Positions 8,991 through 22,002 of a stretch of 64,000 nucleotides of DNA are shown one piece after another. The position numbers and the translations under genes are program-made. How positions within the stretch are numbered: position 1 is the stretch's first letter; each line of letters begins with the position of its first letter. This stretch comes from Turnera subulata (Eukaryota > Streptophyta > Magnoliopsida > Malpighiales > Passifloraceae): NCBI GenBank assembly GCA_028386065.3, contig JAKUCV010000178.1, positions 77,382-141,381 of the forward strand, given 5' to 3'. The notes under the pieces are model-generated. The model did not search any database. It saw nothing but the letters and a program-made list of their open reading frames with translations, and was not told the origin of the DNA.

Positions 8991-11162
8991 ACTGTTCGGT
9001 AATGATATTGCTGTGTTACCCGAAGGGTAAAGCAACAAGGACTATCAATTTGTGAGATGTGGTTTTAGTTATCTGTGTACTAGAAGTAGATCCAATTGTG
9101 AGAGGTGGATTTGGTTGCCAAGATGTAGTAGAAGCAAATCTGGAATTAGGTTGAATTTTAAGATCTTTAATGTAGAGTTTGATTTTCGAAAATGTTAGAG
9201 AGAAGGTGGAGAAACTAAGAGAGAGAGAGAGGCGAGCAACATATCATATACAATTATACTCTTTTTCTTTTTTGGCCTTCAACTTTGAGCAGAACAAGTG
9301 AGCAACATATCATTCAAAATAGCGAGACCATGTCAATCATTCAACCTTTCTTATAAGTCCAATTTTGTGATAGCTATCTAAGTAAATTTTGCTTTGAGGC
9401 TCCACATTATTCCTCAGCTCGTCAAAATTATCGAAGAAAAACATAATCATATTATTTTCATAAAAATGAGAAAGAAAGAAAACATAGGCATATCATATTT
9501 CTGAAAGGTACGCTTCACTCATCGGACTTTTATTTATACAAAGAACTAGCCAAGTATGCTCACACCATATCACGTCACAAAAATTTCAGCGGTGTATATA
9601 ATCACAACATTTCATCCACATCTTTAACAAAAACCGATCATAACAACACAAGTACTACGAACAACATACTATAGGTCATCCATCCTCATCTTGATTGTCG
9701 AATTCCTCAAGAAAACTGTCAGCAGGTTCCGCTCCTTCGTTATTAGCTCCTATATAGATAGTAAAATACAATTACATATATGCATAAACAAATCATGATA
9801 TTTGTGATGTGTATTTTACGTATATTTTATTGAGTCGTGTACTTGATTCTGTTTTATCTTATCAGCTTTTTGTGGATCCCGTATATGATATCTTTATATA
9901 ATTATTTCAAAATAATATATCGAAGCCATATACCAAAAATATATATTTATTTATGTATATACATTCATGTTAATTTTTTTTGACTTTGTGTAATATTAAA
10001 TAGAAAAATTCTCATAATCTCTTCGTAAAAAGGTTGGGTGGAGACTCAAACCAGGGACCAAACCACTCAGCCACCGAATTTGTTATGCAATTTCCACACT
10101 AACATAATATAAGATTTAAGATCTAGCGAGGGCCTGGACCCCTGATTGCCCCTCCCCCCTCCCCTCCTTCCTTCCCTTTCCGGATCCACCCCTGAAGTCA
10201 TCATCAAGATCCTCAACCGCTGGCGAAGCTTTACCATGATACCTTGTCCTTTCTGTCAATCGTTGATGGCTCTAGAGATCATCTTCTTTAAGACTGCTGT
10301 TTAATTTCCTTGGCTTATTTGGAGAAGGGGCGAAGTGTGTGAATTAGTCTTTTCAGGTTAATTGTTGGTTTGGTATGAGTGATGTCGAATCAGATTTGTG
10401 TCTAAATCTGATGGTTAAATATAGTACTTATGAAGTGGAAGGAGAGATTTATGCACATTAGATTTAGAATGGTTCCTCTAAACTGGAGCATCCATCACTC
10501 AAGGAGTCTACTTTAAGATTTCTAATACTCTCACTAACTTGGTTTTTCACAAGGTCAATCAAAACCTACAATATAAGTTTTTATCTAGGCTAAGCTTAAA
10601 CCTATTACCCTCATCATAAAGCTCACCCGAACTTTTTTGCACAACACTCCAATAAGATTATCCCCTAGTCCTACTAAAGATTTGAAATAGTGAACAAGGT
10701 TTCTTTAATGAATAACTTACTCAAGAAGATTTATAATTAAGCACAATTGAAAGATCACTCTCTTTTAAGCACAATTGAGAACTGCAAGCTAATAAGACGT
10801 AAAGCTTCATTTGACTTCAAATTCATAGTACACAGTCCTGCTTGAGTTCCTCAAACTTGATCCATTATATAGAGGCAAGAGGGAAGGAGCTCCAAAATCT
10901 ACGGTCATTAGTCACTATGAGATGCTTCGGTTTTTGATAAAAGGCGCCAAATTGTCAACTTTCAAATTACTATCATCACTTTCAATATTTGGCACAAGTG
11001 ACATACTCTTCTTTTGCACATGTTAACTAACTCCTAGGTTGAAAATCACATTCATAGTAGACTTGGCAGATTTGAATCCTTTATGAAAAGGTTTTAGACC
11101 TTTTATCATATGCTGCAGAAGTCAAAAACAAATAAAGTATTAGGTCTCTAGACTAATTAGCA
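8991..11162. other. AT-rich intergenic DNA with scraps of transposons
   Basis: I see no intact gene. A GA microsatellite lies near 9217-9232. The stretch ending CCGGATCCACCCCTG at about 10180-10194 resembles the right end of hAT-type elements whose left ends read CAGGGGCGGATCC. No matching left end was found upstream. Confidence 0.5.
9676..9749 (-). other. Possible isolated terminal exon
   Basis: On the minus strand, after a TATAG acceptor-like site, the frame reads GANNEGAEPADSFLEEFDNQ and then DEDG before a stop. The acidic tail looks coding, but it is only about 24 residues with no partner exon identified. Chance is a real alternative. Confidence 0.25.
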
Positions 11163-11172
11163 AAAGGATTCA

Positions 11173-12388
11173 GGGTTCAATACATTTTACCCCCCTGAAC
11201 TTTTGGTCAAACTACACTTAACCCCTGAACTAAAAAAACCGGTATTTTACCCCCTAAACTTTACAATTCCACATTTTAACCCTTCTCCGTTAGGGTTTTC
11301 ACATTGGTGTTAGTTGACTTAACGGAATGCACCGATGATCGACACGTGGCAAGATCAACACCGTTTGATTTTTTTCATTTTTGTTTGTTGAAAAAGTTAT
11401 AAAAATGAAAAAAAAGACAAACCATTTAATGATTATTACCTTTTATAAGCAAAGCAAAAAAATAAAATATTTATATCATAAGAAAAAAAAATTGGCTTAG
11501 TTATCTATTTGATAAAATTTATTTTTCTATTAGTTAATTTTTTAAGAAAATGAAAAAAAACTTTTATGAAAGAGAGAAAAAGAAAGAACATAAATATGAA
11601 ATTACTTTTTGGTTTTCTAAATATTTCATGAAAACGAAATTTTGAATTAAAAAAGTATTAAATTGAATCTTTAATTTTAAAAATTTTAAAAAAGATGAAA
11701 AAAATTGACTCTAATTGTATAATCTTTTATCATTTATATTCTTTAAAAAAAATAAAAAATTATAAAAAAGGAAAAAAAAGCTGAAAAACCAAACTTTAAC
11801 AGTTATTACATTTAAAACAAGAAAAATAAAATATTTGAATGATAGGAGGAAAAGGAAAAAAAAAACTTAATGAGAACTATGACCCTATTTATGTGTTTGA
11901 TAAAATTTCTTTCTCTTATTTTATTTTTTAAAAAAACGAAGAAAGGAAAGACAAAAAGGCTTCAATCACTAACATCTAAATATAACTTTAAAAATTACTT
12001 TACTGTTTTCTAACTTTACAGAAACGTAAATTTTAGTTTTTTAAAAAAAATTCAAATTGAGTCTTTAAAAATTAAAAAAAATGATGAAGAAACATTAAAA
12101 AATTAATTTTACAACCTAAACCCACTCCTCTTTCTCTCTTTCTCAAAGGAAAAAGGAAAAAAGGAAAAAAAAAAGGAAAACCTAGGGGTAAATATCAACG
12201 GTCTCGATCAGGCCACGTGTCCAACATCGGTAAGCTCCGTTAATTCTGTTAACGGAGTCGGTATCGGTCCAACCAAAAGGGCTTAATCGGAGAATATTGA
12301 AGTTTAGGGGTTAAAATACCGGTTTTTTTAGTTCAAGGGTCAAGTCTAATTTGACTAAAAGTTCAGGGGGGTAAAATGTATTGAACCC
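11173..12388. mobile_element. Mutator-like MITE with long terminal inverted repeats
   Basis: The left end GGGTTCAATACATTTTACCC is mirrored at 12369-12388. The inverted similarity runs for well over 100 bp, including AACTTTTGGTCAAA, ACCGGTATTTTA/TAAAATACCGG, and an inner CACGTGGC/GCCACGTG pair. Both sides are flanked by the perfect 10-bp duplication AAAGGATTCA (11163-11172 and 12389-12398). The interior is AT-rich with no coding sequence. Long TIRs and a 9-10 bp duplication are hallmarks of the Mutator superfamily. Confidence 0.88.
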
Positions 12389-12401
12389 AAAGGATTCATA
12401 T

Positions 12402-12435
12402 CAGGGGCGGATCCAGGGGGAGCCCCCCTAAAAAT
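12402..12435 (+). mobile_element. hAT-like transposon left end
   Basis: CAGGGGCGGATCCAGGGGG followed by AGCCCCCC resembles the terminus of many plant hAT elements. No matching right end was seen before 13005, so this is a truncated copy or a coincidence. Confidence 0.4.
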
Positions 12436-12643
12436 TTCGTACTAATACATATATATGATGAAATTATCAAAGATTAGTGTATTGTTTAATGGTAAGGCGC
12501 ACTTGTTGTTTATGAAAGGTGTGGGTTTACTGATTTTATTCTATTTCTTATTTTTTCATTATTTACTTTTATAGCAATGCAATATGCAATACCAATGTTT
12601 GGTTTGATGGTAAGATGTTCTAACTTTGTTTTCTAACAAACAG

Positions 12644-12729
12644 TTAAGTTTATTTTGGCCATTATGTACAATAATCTATCCCACAATTAAGTTTATTTTG
12701 GCCATTATGTACAATAATCTATTCCACTT
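12644..12729. repeat. 43-bp tandem duplication
   Basis: The unit starting TTAAGTTTATTTTGGCCATT occurs twice, at 12644 and 12687, with only a few differences at the unit ends. Confidence 0.9.
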
Positions 12730-13004
12730 ACTTCAATATTCTAGGAGCATATATTTCAATCCTTTTGTTGGCAGATCACATGCAAATTCACTTACAGTTA
12801 TAAGTAAAACTAATTAAGCATGTTTATGGCCAATTACCATGTTTAGTTGAATAGGGCATATTAGCAAAAGAAATTATAAAAGTTGGATAATCATATTTAA
12901 TTATACCTTAATCAACATCAGACTAACACTTACCACCCGAAAGATTGTCGTCGACGGCATCCTATATTTATAGATCTAAGGTTTTCTCTAAGAGAATGAG
13001 AGAG

Positions 13005-16000
13005 TGTAACGACCCGGGTAAAATTTTCGTGATTTTTACCAAGTTGTTTTAACTTTTACGGTGGTTAATAAAATTTTATCGCGGTTAATTAAAAATTCTA
13101 CCAAACCGAGTCAATTTTCAATATTTTCACTATTATTTTTACAACTCTCAAAATTAACATCATTGTTAATACTGTTACTGTGATTATTATTTTCCTAATC
13201 AACATTTATAATAATACTTTGCCGGGATACTTTATGTGGCAAAAATTTACTAATTATAAGTGAAAAAGAATTTTCTTCTCTTATTCCCATAATATTTAAT
13301 AAATTAATCTTGGAGATTTATTTTGAATTTTATATAAAAAAAGTTGTTAAATTATGTTTATGCTTTACAAAGATTAAGTTAAAATGTTAAACAAGGTTTA
13401 ATATCGATACGCATTTTGGAGTGTCTTCCGTTAACCGAGTCTCGGTTTTCAATTCCGAGACCTGGACGACGCTCAGGGGTAATAATCAAATTTTCCGAGC
13501 CCAAGTTGTATTTTCGGACTCGGGACGGAAATCCGGACCGGCCAATCGTGGCTTGCCGCGTGGCCACTCTTCTTTTCTTTTCTTTCTTTTCCTTCTTTTC
13601 TCCTCTCCTCCACCGAAACCACCCGTGACCAACCGGCCCTCCCCATTTTCTTTTCTTTTCTCCCCTGTCTTCTTCCTCCCTTCCTCCTCCTTATCTTCTC
13701 TTCTCTTCTGCTCGTCTCCTCACACCCTTCCCTGCCATCACTCATCTTCTCCTCTCCCTTTCCCCTCGACTTTTCCACCGCACCCAGCCACCATCCTTTC
13801 CTTCCCTCTTCCTCCCCCTCTCGATTCGCTCTCTTCCTTGCTCAGCCGCCACCAGACCTACTCGTTCCTCTGACCGCCGCTGCGAAGAGACGCCTTCCCT
13901 ACACTGCCGCTGGGGACCTTGGTCTTCTCCTTCCACAGAAGCCGCCGTCCGCAGCCACGCTGTCTCCTCTGCCCACAGCGTGTTGCTTCTGCCGCGCCAT
14001 CGCTCGTCGAGCCGCTGTTGTGGAGGGACCCGCAGCCGCCCCGAGTCCGCCGCTGCAGACGCGCGATTGCAACCTCCTCGCGGCACCTCCTCCTCGCCAC
14101 AGCCACCGACGCGACTGTAGCCATCGGCCTCCACTGCTGCTCCAGATCCGTCTCCGATTCCTTGCTCGTCGTCACCCATCGCGTGTAGAGTGGGTAAGAT
14201 TGACGATGATCTCTCTTCCTTCTGCCCCTGTCTTTCAATCAATAACCCGATTCCTGCCTTATGGACTAATCGGGTCTTGCTTTGTTGTTTGTGTTCTGCC
14301 GATGCTGTTGTTGTTGTTGTTGTTGGGTTACCGTGGGTATGGTGGTGGTGCTGGCCGGGTACAGTGGTGTTGTTTGTGGTGGGTTGGATGATGAACAGTA
14401 TTATAGGAACATTTGCTGCTGTGAACAGTCCTTGGCCGGAATCCGGCGAGGTTCCGACAGTCTCGGGAATTTTCCGGCGAGCCCGGAAATGGACCTTTGG
14501 TAAAACCCGAGCCTCGGACTATTTATGCATCTTTATCGGACCTGAACGATATAATCGAACCCGAACGATACTAAACGGACTTGGACTCTAACGACAATTA
14601 AATTAAACGGTTAATTAAGTTAATTAATAATAATAACCTATGATTTTATTTACTTAATTTATGCTTAATTTATTTAATTCTGCTTTTATTTAATAATAAC
14701 CTTTGTTTATTTCATTTATGTTTTTATTTATTTATTTTATGTTTAATTTTCATATTGGGCTATTAAAAAGGCCCATAGCATTTTAATTCCCGGTTCTAAT
14801 TTTATTTGCGTTTACCTGGGCTCGTAAAAGGCCCATTGAATTTAATTTTTGGTTTAATTTTGATTGGGCTAATTACAATAAAAGGCCCAAATTGTTTAAT
14901 TTAATTAAGTCTTTTATTTAATTAATTCGAAGTTGTTTTATTATTTTCTCCGATGGACTAAACGCAAGTGAAGGTCCCCTGGGCTTAATTTCTTAATTAT
15001 GTTATTATGTTTCTAATACGTTTAGTTACCGTTCCTCTGGGCTAAATGATAATAGGCCCATACCTTATTTATTTATCAATTTCATTCTTATATAAATTAT
15101 ACTACTACCTATACTTTCATCGACTAAATAATTATAGATCTTAATTTATATTTTTGGCTATATATATGAGCTTATTATGGGCTAAACTAATATTAGTTTC
15201 ATATCAATTATTTCTACCGATTTTATTCTTACATATGACCGTGCAAGATTATTTTAAGGCTTAATTATATTTTATTAATTTATCAGAAATATTTTATTAA
15301 CAGTAATAATACTTTGAAATATTAATAGTTATAATATTTCAATCCAATGATCTTGTTATATATTAAATCTAACTACTTAGTATGTACAAGTTTTGAATTG
15401 TTATATTATTAAATAACCGTTGTATTTTATAACGAGCTATGGTATCGTTATTATTTTTATTCTATTTATAATTCTCGGTTATATATGTATATATACTACA
15501 ACAATGTTTTATACCATATATAGTATATATTAAATTCTTTCCAATGGTAATATTTCCTATTTGATGGGTTATTATCAAATATAATATTCAAATATCATTC
15601 TCGCGCATTTATCGTTTTCACTATTTAATAATCATTGGCTACTAAACAAATACATATTTATTACTATTTAATCGAGTATAAGTACTTTATGGAATATTAT
15701 ATACTTAGTAATATGATTTCTTATATATGATTTAAACAACGTATTTATATGTATGTATTTTCTTATCATAAGCGACCTAAGGGCCGGGATATCGGCTTGG
15801 ACGCTCGGTTTCGGTTTTTGATTTAAATCAAGTATACTTGATATAACCGCTGGATTTAATTAATTGTCACCAAGTTGGTTGAACTGTTGGTAATAAGATG
15901 ATATAGAGATAGTAAAATGAACAGATAAGCCGTCTAATAACAGTTAAACCGGTATCATCATAATCATTTTTGTTGTGCATTAAAAGTGATTATTGTGTTC

Positions 16001-16732
16001 TTATATATACATATAGGGTATCGAGGTTTGTCCGGATAGCAGTTTCAGAGACACAACAAGTGAGGATGGATTTTCTTCAATATGTGCCTGTATTACTCGG
16101 TTGTTGTGTTTGATGATTGTTGCACTGTTGATTGTTTCATTTGCCTTGATTTGATTTTGGGATGTTTATCCCCGTGCATTGAATTTTGGGATGTTTATCC
16201 CTGTGTCTTTTTGGTATAACGAATAATGGATTAAATAATAAAATGTGATAAGGATGTCGATCCTTGGTTTTGAATTGGGATGTCTATCCCGGTGTTTTGT
16301 TAGGGATGTTGATCCCTGGGATTTAGGTTTTGGATAATGATAATATAATTGTCACGTGGTAAGTAGTGGTACGACTCGATGGTTTAAGACTGTTTTGTGG
16401 TGGCCATGATATGGGTTACTTGTGATAAGCATGTCTATGCTTGGGATGTCTATCCCGTTGATATATTTGGGAAGTCTATCCCTGGGTTACTATTTTGGGA
16501 TGTCGATCCCTGGGCTCTCTTGGTTTTGATCTGGCACCCGAAATATGTTGAGAACCAGGTCTGACCCATAGCTTATCCGTGACGGGGCTCGAAAAGATAA
16601 AATTGGAAATTAGATTTTTGTTTAAGTCTTTTGGGTCTTGGACCAAATTTGGGTCGAGTCGTTGGATTGGTATATTTTGGTTGTTGTGCTTGTTTTCGAC
16701 CATGAGTATTTTATAGTGTTGCATATTGATTG
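13005..16732 (+). repeat. Solo LTR C, left part (family II)
   Basis: It starts TGTAACGACCCGGGTAAAAT, the plus-strand form of the family II LTR. It continues through a CT-rich/GC-rich leader-like block (13560-14180), an AT-rich stretch with repeated GGGCTNNNNAAGGCCCA motifs (14750-15070), and the GGGAT...ATCCC hairpin array (16150-16510). At 16732 it is broken by element B and resumes at 30014. No interior sequence accompanies it, so it is a solo LTR of about 4.1 kb. Flanking bases (GAGAG left, GAGGA right) form at best an imperfect duplication. Confidence 0.8.
16150..16510. repeat. Hairpin repeat array in LTR C
   Basis: About eight units of GGGATGTTTATCCC, GGGATGTCTATCCC or GGGATGTTGATCCC lie between 16160 and 16512, matching those in LTRs A and E. 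Confidence 0.8.
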
Positions 16733-19700
16733 TGAAACGCCCCGACCCGTATTTACCGTACACAATAAACACGTGCCGGAACTGTAACGACAGTAAATAT
16801 AACAAGTAACACAGCCCAATGGCCCAAAGATAATATCAATGAGTAAATCCAAGAAACTGGCCCAACGGCCCAAAGCACGACATAAACATCAAAAAAACCT
16901 GGCCCCTCGGCCCAACATCATAACATGTCACCCAAACCCCGGAAACACCAACAATAACACAACCGGCCCAATGGCCCAACATTAGCAATAAACAGCACAG
17001 TGGAAGACTTAACAACTCACAAAGACACTGTATGCAACTCATGATGCAACTAATGGATCCGAGTCCTGTCCAAGGGATAACGTCGCAGCCTGTCTGGAAT
17101 GCATCATACCTGAATCACAAATAACTCAACCTACGGGATGAAAGCCCGCAGGTGAGGGGTGAGTCCGAAGTGCCCACCGGGTAAAACCCATAAGCAAATA
17201 TACATACACTAACAACCGTAAATTCTCAAGTCACATCACCAACAATTAACTAAGGTTCTCACGAACCTTAAATGACACACTTGTGATTCTAGACACGCTA
17301 TTCCAATTTTATTGTCAGGGCCCCTATCACAAGTTAAATGATGGCCGTCGCCTGGTAGTCAAGCTAGCTAGCCCGTGGACCCCGCCCTGGTACCTCCACG
17401 TATAACTGGCACAGATAGGGAGCAGACCCCAAGCACACTCTCTCCCAGCACCTAAAATAATAATTGGTACAGACAGGGAGCAGACCCCAAGCACACTCTC
17501 CACCAGCACCATAAAATAAAGACTACCATCTGGTTGTACCAACATTTAACCGTGACTTACTAGATGTCTAAGTGTTTCCATTTTATTATTTCTTTACCCT
17601 CATCTAGTTACTATACTTCTATTATCCTACTTTATCTCATTATCCCGAGCAGGCTCACAGCCTCTCCGCTCGTCTGGATAATACAAGCTTATTCTAACTG
17701 TTTTTCCATACTAGTACCATCGGTACTCAACTCACACAATTTCACAGTCAACAACAACAGTAACAACTTACTTTTACCAACAATTCCAACATCACCAAAC
17801 ATCATCGATTTAATTCACCACAAACAAACCATTAATAGCCACAAAGTATCATACCAGCAACATCGCATACAGCAAACAAACAGCAACTTGATATCACGGG
17901 CAGTATATAAATATTTACTTAACCTCACTTGGTATGTCTCTGAAACCGGCACATAATCCATATGGCTTGTCTGTCCCTATATCATGTCAACACATACAAT
18001 CACTTATAATGCACATCGAAGAATGCAATGCATGAGATTAATTTTATTATTCGGCTTATCCACAATTAACATCATTATCGTCGTTCCAAAACTGTTCCCA
18101 TTAAACATTGCTTTTACGGCTATAAAATAATTACTAACCCATAAAATACTCGTAGCCTATATAATAATATGAAGTAAATAATATTCCTTAAAGTAATTAC
18201 TCCCGTTAAAATAATATTGATGAATGCATATACACTTGGTAAACATTGGTTATAAATTAGTGGAAGCTATGAATACGTCAAAATGGACATACTATTAATA
18301 TATCCGGTGATTATATCATTAAATAGAAATGATACCATCAGTAATAAGTTATCATAGCTGATATGTGGTACAAAAATAATTATAGCGTAACGTTGTAGGA
18401 ACTTGTATTTATAAATACGTAAAAACTAATATAATCGATAACCATACACTCGGCAAGTGTAACAATAGTACGATAACTCATTTAATAATATAATAGGGTA
18501 AAACTCATACATAATATAATTAGTATAGCTTATAATGATTAAATAGATAAATATAATCAGTATAATGTAACGAATGTATAATATTTAATCAACGCAGTAA
18601 TACAATTATTACATTAACAATTTACATCCTGTGTATAATAATATTTATAATGTTAAGTACTAGACCCATCAGAAGGTATAGTAAATTAGCCAAATGTGAA
18701 ACAGTCATAAAATAAAGTATGCGGGTTATATATATTGGATTTATAGTGTACATAGGTAACTCCAAAGTTAATTATCGTTTTTATTCCGTAGTTTAAATCA
18801 TTATCCGCTTAATTATATATTACGTCCTCATATTTAACTTATCCTTCGGTTTCATTTTTAGGTCCGCCAAACGCATATATGTCACGGGCACATGGGCCTC
18901 CGCACGTCGGCCCGTTTCCGAGCCCATTTGTGCACCGAGCCCAAACCCGAGCTCATAGGAGTTAAACGAGTCCGAGGTATTGCCGAAGCAACCCGTCCAC
19001 CGAGTTCCCTTTATTGAGGAACGCATTGTTCACGCCGGAAGAAACCCGAGACATCGGAATTCGTCGGATTCCGGCCAGGGGTACTGTTCGCAGCAGAAAA
19101 ACACCCCAGAAATCCAACACGCCGTCCATCAACAATGCATCAATCACCCGTGAGCAGCAACCTGCTGCCCATTCAACCTCATCGGCAACAACATCGCTGA
19201 AATCCACCACCTTCAACACACCATCAACGTTATACCACCCCTCGGCAACACCCAAACACAGACCCACAAACAACAAATTGAACCAAATTAGCCACGAACC
19301 TTAACTAGTCAAAATAATAAAATAAAGCAAAGAGAAGGGAGAGGGAGGCGCGGCCAAGACTCACCCAGCCTTGGTGTTGTCTTGGTGGAGGAGGAAAGAA
19401 GGATAGAGGCGCATTGACTGCGACGACGACGAGAGGGGGATGCAAGGAAGAAGGCGCGGTGGCTGCTGGTGGTCGTCGGTAGCAGCAGGGCGGCGACGAT
19501 TCGAGAGAGAAGAGGAAAGGAGAGGGATCGATTCGGCGCCACGACTTGGTGTGGTGGGGTGACGATCCAAGGCGGCGGATTTGAGGAGGAGGAGGAATCA
19601 GACCCCCTTTTGTGCGGTGGCGGCTCGAGCTCAGTCCCCTGGTGGTGTCGAGCTCGTCTCGGGTGGCCGTGGCGTTGTCTGTCTGTGCTCTGCAGCGGCT

Positions 19701-20531
19701 GTGAGCGAGGCGGAGATCGGAGGCAGAGGCGCCGGCGCCTTGCTGCAGGGGAGGACGGTGAAGGATTCGTGAAGAGGATGAGAGGATAAAGGAAAATAGG
19801 AAAAGAAAAGGGAGGAGGGTTCGGCTGGCGTGCTTGTTCAGGAGTGGAACGAGAAGAAAGAGGGGAAAGGGGAAGAAGAAAGGAAAAGTTGGAAAAGAAT
19901 GGGAGTGGGGGCCGGCGGCGGTAGAAAATAAGGAGGAAGGTAGGAAAAGAAAAGAAAAGAGAAGAAAGAAAGAGAGAGAGAGCACGGGTTGTTGGCAAAT
20001 TATTGGTGCCTTGCCGACATTAAACCGACGTCGTTTTGGACATCCACAGGCACCAGTCAAAACGCAGCTCTCCTTGTGTTTTATGTTTTGGCTCAGCCAA
20101 AACTACGTCGTATCAATCGAAACTCCACTAAACCTTGTGTTTTGACATTAACTTAACCTTTGTAAAACATAAACATAATTTAACAATTATTCTTTTCTAA
20201 AATTTCAAAATAAATAACCAAAGATTAATTTATTAAATATCATGAAAATAAAAGATGAAATTTCTTTCTAAATTATAATTAGTAAATTATTGCAACATAA
20301 TTATCATAGCAAAATAATATAATAATATTACAATTAATGTTTGAATAGAAATTAATAATAATAATAATAATAACAACTATAATTTTGAGAGTAGTAAAAA
20401 TAATAGTAAAGATAGTAAAAATTGACTCGGATTGGTAAAATTCTTGAGTAACCGCAAGAAAATTTTATTAACCACCGTAAAAGTCTAAACAACTTGGTAA
20501 AAATCACGAAAATTTTACCCGGGTCGCTACA
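16733..20531 (-). repeat. Left (3') LTR of element B (3.8 kb)
   Basis: It starts TGAAACGCCCC and ends GTCGCTACA on the plus strand. It contains a two-copy repeat of CAGGGAGCAGACCCCAAGCA (about 17410-17500), AT-rich DNA (18050-18850), a GC-rich block, and a long purine-rich tract (19790-19985). Open frames such as 19305-20060 lie in that low-complexity tract and recur in the right LTR. Confidence 0.85.
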
Positions 20532-20674
20532 TTCTACCCTCCTTAAAAAGAATTTCGTCCTCGAAATTCCGTCTTATCTGTGGGTCCTACCACGATAAGC
20601 TTCTGGTACACTCTACCAGGTGTCCAAACTCAACATGGGTTACCGCTTTACCTTTAAGCGTCTTCTCATCCGCT

Positions 20675-20682
20675 TATAAATA
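20675..20682 (+). promoter_or_regulatory. TATA box of antisense gene 1, copy B
   Basis: TATAAATA, exactly 42 bp upstream of the ATG at 20717, matches the spacing in copy A. Confidence 0.6.
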
Positions 20683-20716
20683 CCAAACCTCATAATTGAG
20701 ACACTCACTCTCAGCC

Positions 20717-21133
20717 ATGGACTCTCCATTAAGAACTAGGACGACTTCTGACTCAGAGGAGCTGAGCTATACCGGTGGTGTGAATCCCTTCATGACAGAC
20801 TCCGATGAAGAACCTCCAAAGAAACGCTTTAAGACGAACATCATCGGTCTCAAGGAACATATGGTCGTCTCCAGAAGACGGCAAAAGAAACTTGTCAGCA
20901 AGGAGGAGCCATCTGGTCGTAAGGCATCTGGTCGTAAGGATGCTGATGATAGGAAGGGCAAGGCAACTGCTCCCAGCGATACCCCACTGCAGACACTGAC
21001 GCAACTGAACACTTCACTGAAGAAGGTCAGCTCGGCGATGATGCAGATCGAACTGGCATTTACGGGACTCCCCGCTCAGATCGAGATCATACAAAAACTT
21101 GTAAAAGATCTAGAGAAGCAAGTAACTCCATAG
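20717..21133 (+). CDS. Antisense gene 1, copy B: small basic protein of unknown function
   Basis: 138 residues from the ATG at 20717 (GCCATGG context, aligned with copy A). The layout matches copy A: acidic N-terminus, basic middle (PPKKRFK, SRRRQKK), and a C-terminal helix ending LVKDLEKQVTP. Relative to A it has one extra codon after NPF and a 15-bp direct duplication that repeats SGRKA. Both changes preserve the frame. It lies antisense to element B, just beyond the polypurine tract, with its own TATA box. Length and both ends are conserved, so this copy may still be translatable. No function is known to me; the basic patches and coiled-coil-like tail are compatible with a nucleic-acid-binding or capsid-like role, which is speculation. 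Confidence 0.6.
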   Translation: MDSPLRTRTTSDSEELSYTGGVNPFMTDSDEEPPKKRFKTNIIGLKEHMVVSRRRQKKLVSKEEPSGRKASGRKDADDRKGKATAPSDTPLQTLTQLNTSLKKVSSAMMQIELAFTGLPAQIEIIQKLVKDLEKQVTP

Positions 21134-21881
21134 AGTACTTCGTCTCCTGTTGTAAAACCGTTATAAATAAATTAAATAAGTTTTCTTTTCAAATCAAAAC
21201 TCTTATGTTACGAAATCTTATGCTTAACAGAAAATCAAAGCATCTCAAAGCTGATTAAAAATCAACAATAAGAATATAAATCAAACATAAAGAAATTAAA
21301 AAACAAAACTCGTTCAACAAAATCAAAACATAAAGAAATTAAAACAAAAACATGTTTCCATGCTCGGCGCTCTAGATCGATCGTAACCATCCTCGATCCT
21401 GAGAAACGTGACATACGGAGCTAACAGTGACGTCGGTTTCCCTCGCGAAAAAGGCATCCGTTATCTCACAAGGTGGCGATCACAAGCACGTCCTGTGTCC
21501 TACGAAAGGAACGTTATCCACTTGTTCACAAATTCCGCATGAGCCAAAAACGTCTGTCAAGTCTCGTATCCCTCCACGATGTCCGAACAGGTGTAAGCTT
21601 GTCGCACATGCACTCTACTCGAAGTGTGGTCCCATCAGTCTAGCCTTAACGGTCACGGATGCATGTGATAAAAGATGCAGGAAAATATAGAAAAGCCATA
21701 AAAAGAAACGCCAAGGTAGCCAGGGAGTAAGAAAATCGTGAGATGGAAAAGGGCTGAAAAACACTGGCATTTGTAGCCCGAAAAACGTGTAAAGTAACGA
21801 AGCAATAAATGAAGCAACGGCAAAATTTTCAAAAAGCAAAATCTTGAAAATCAAAAACAGCAATCACGCTCCCCATAAGAG

Positions 21882-21889
21882 TATAAAAG
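21882..21889 (+). promoter_or_regulatory. TATA box of antisense gene 2, copy B
   Basis: TATAAAAG lies 121 bp upstream of the ATG at 22003, in a region otherwise similar to the gene 2 upstream DNA of element A. Confidence 0.4.
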
Positions 21890-22002
21890 ACGGAGCGGTG
21901 AGGTGTAAATCATCAAAAGCAATTGAGAGAGAGTTTGCAACACGTTTTGAGAAAAATAAACACAAAAACACGTTCAGAAAAACACAAAATCGCCAAGTCA
22001 GA

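Noticed and set aside
13421..14591. Several overlapping open frames of 100-170 codons on both strands
   Set aside because: They fall in the CT/GC-rich block of solo LTR C. The translations are low-complexity Ser/Pro/Phe or Arg/Glu runs and are not conserved as protein between LTR copies.
16150..16510. CRISPR-like array of short palindromic repeats
   Set aside because: The repeats are irregular in spacing and sequence, lie in a plant LTR, and have no cas genes nearby.
19305..20060. A 251-codon minus-strand frame
   Set aside because: It is a translation of the purine-rich and GC-rich part of the left LTR of element B. The right LTR copy breaks the frame, so no coding constraint is visible.
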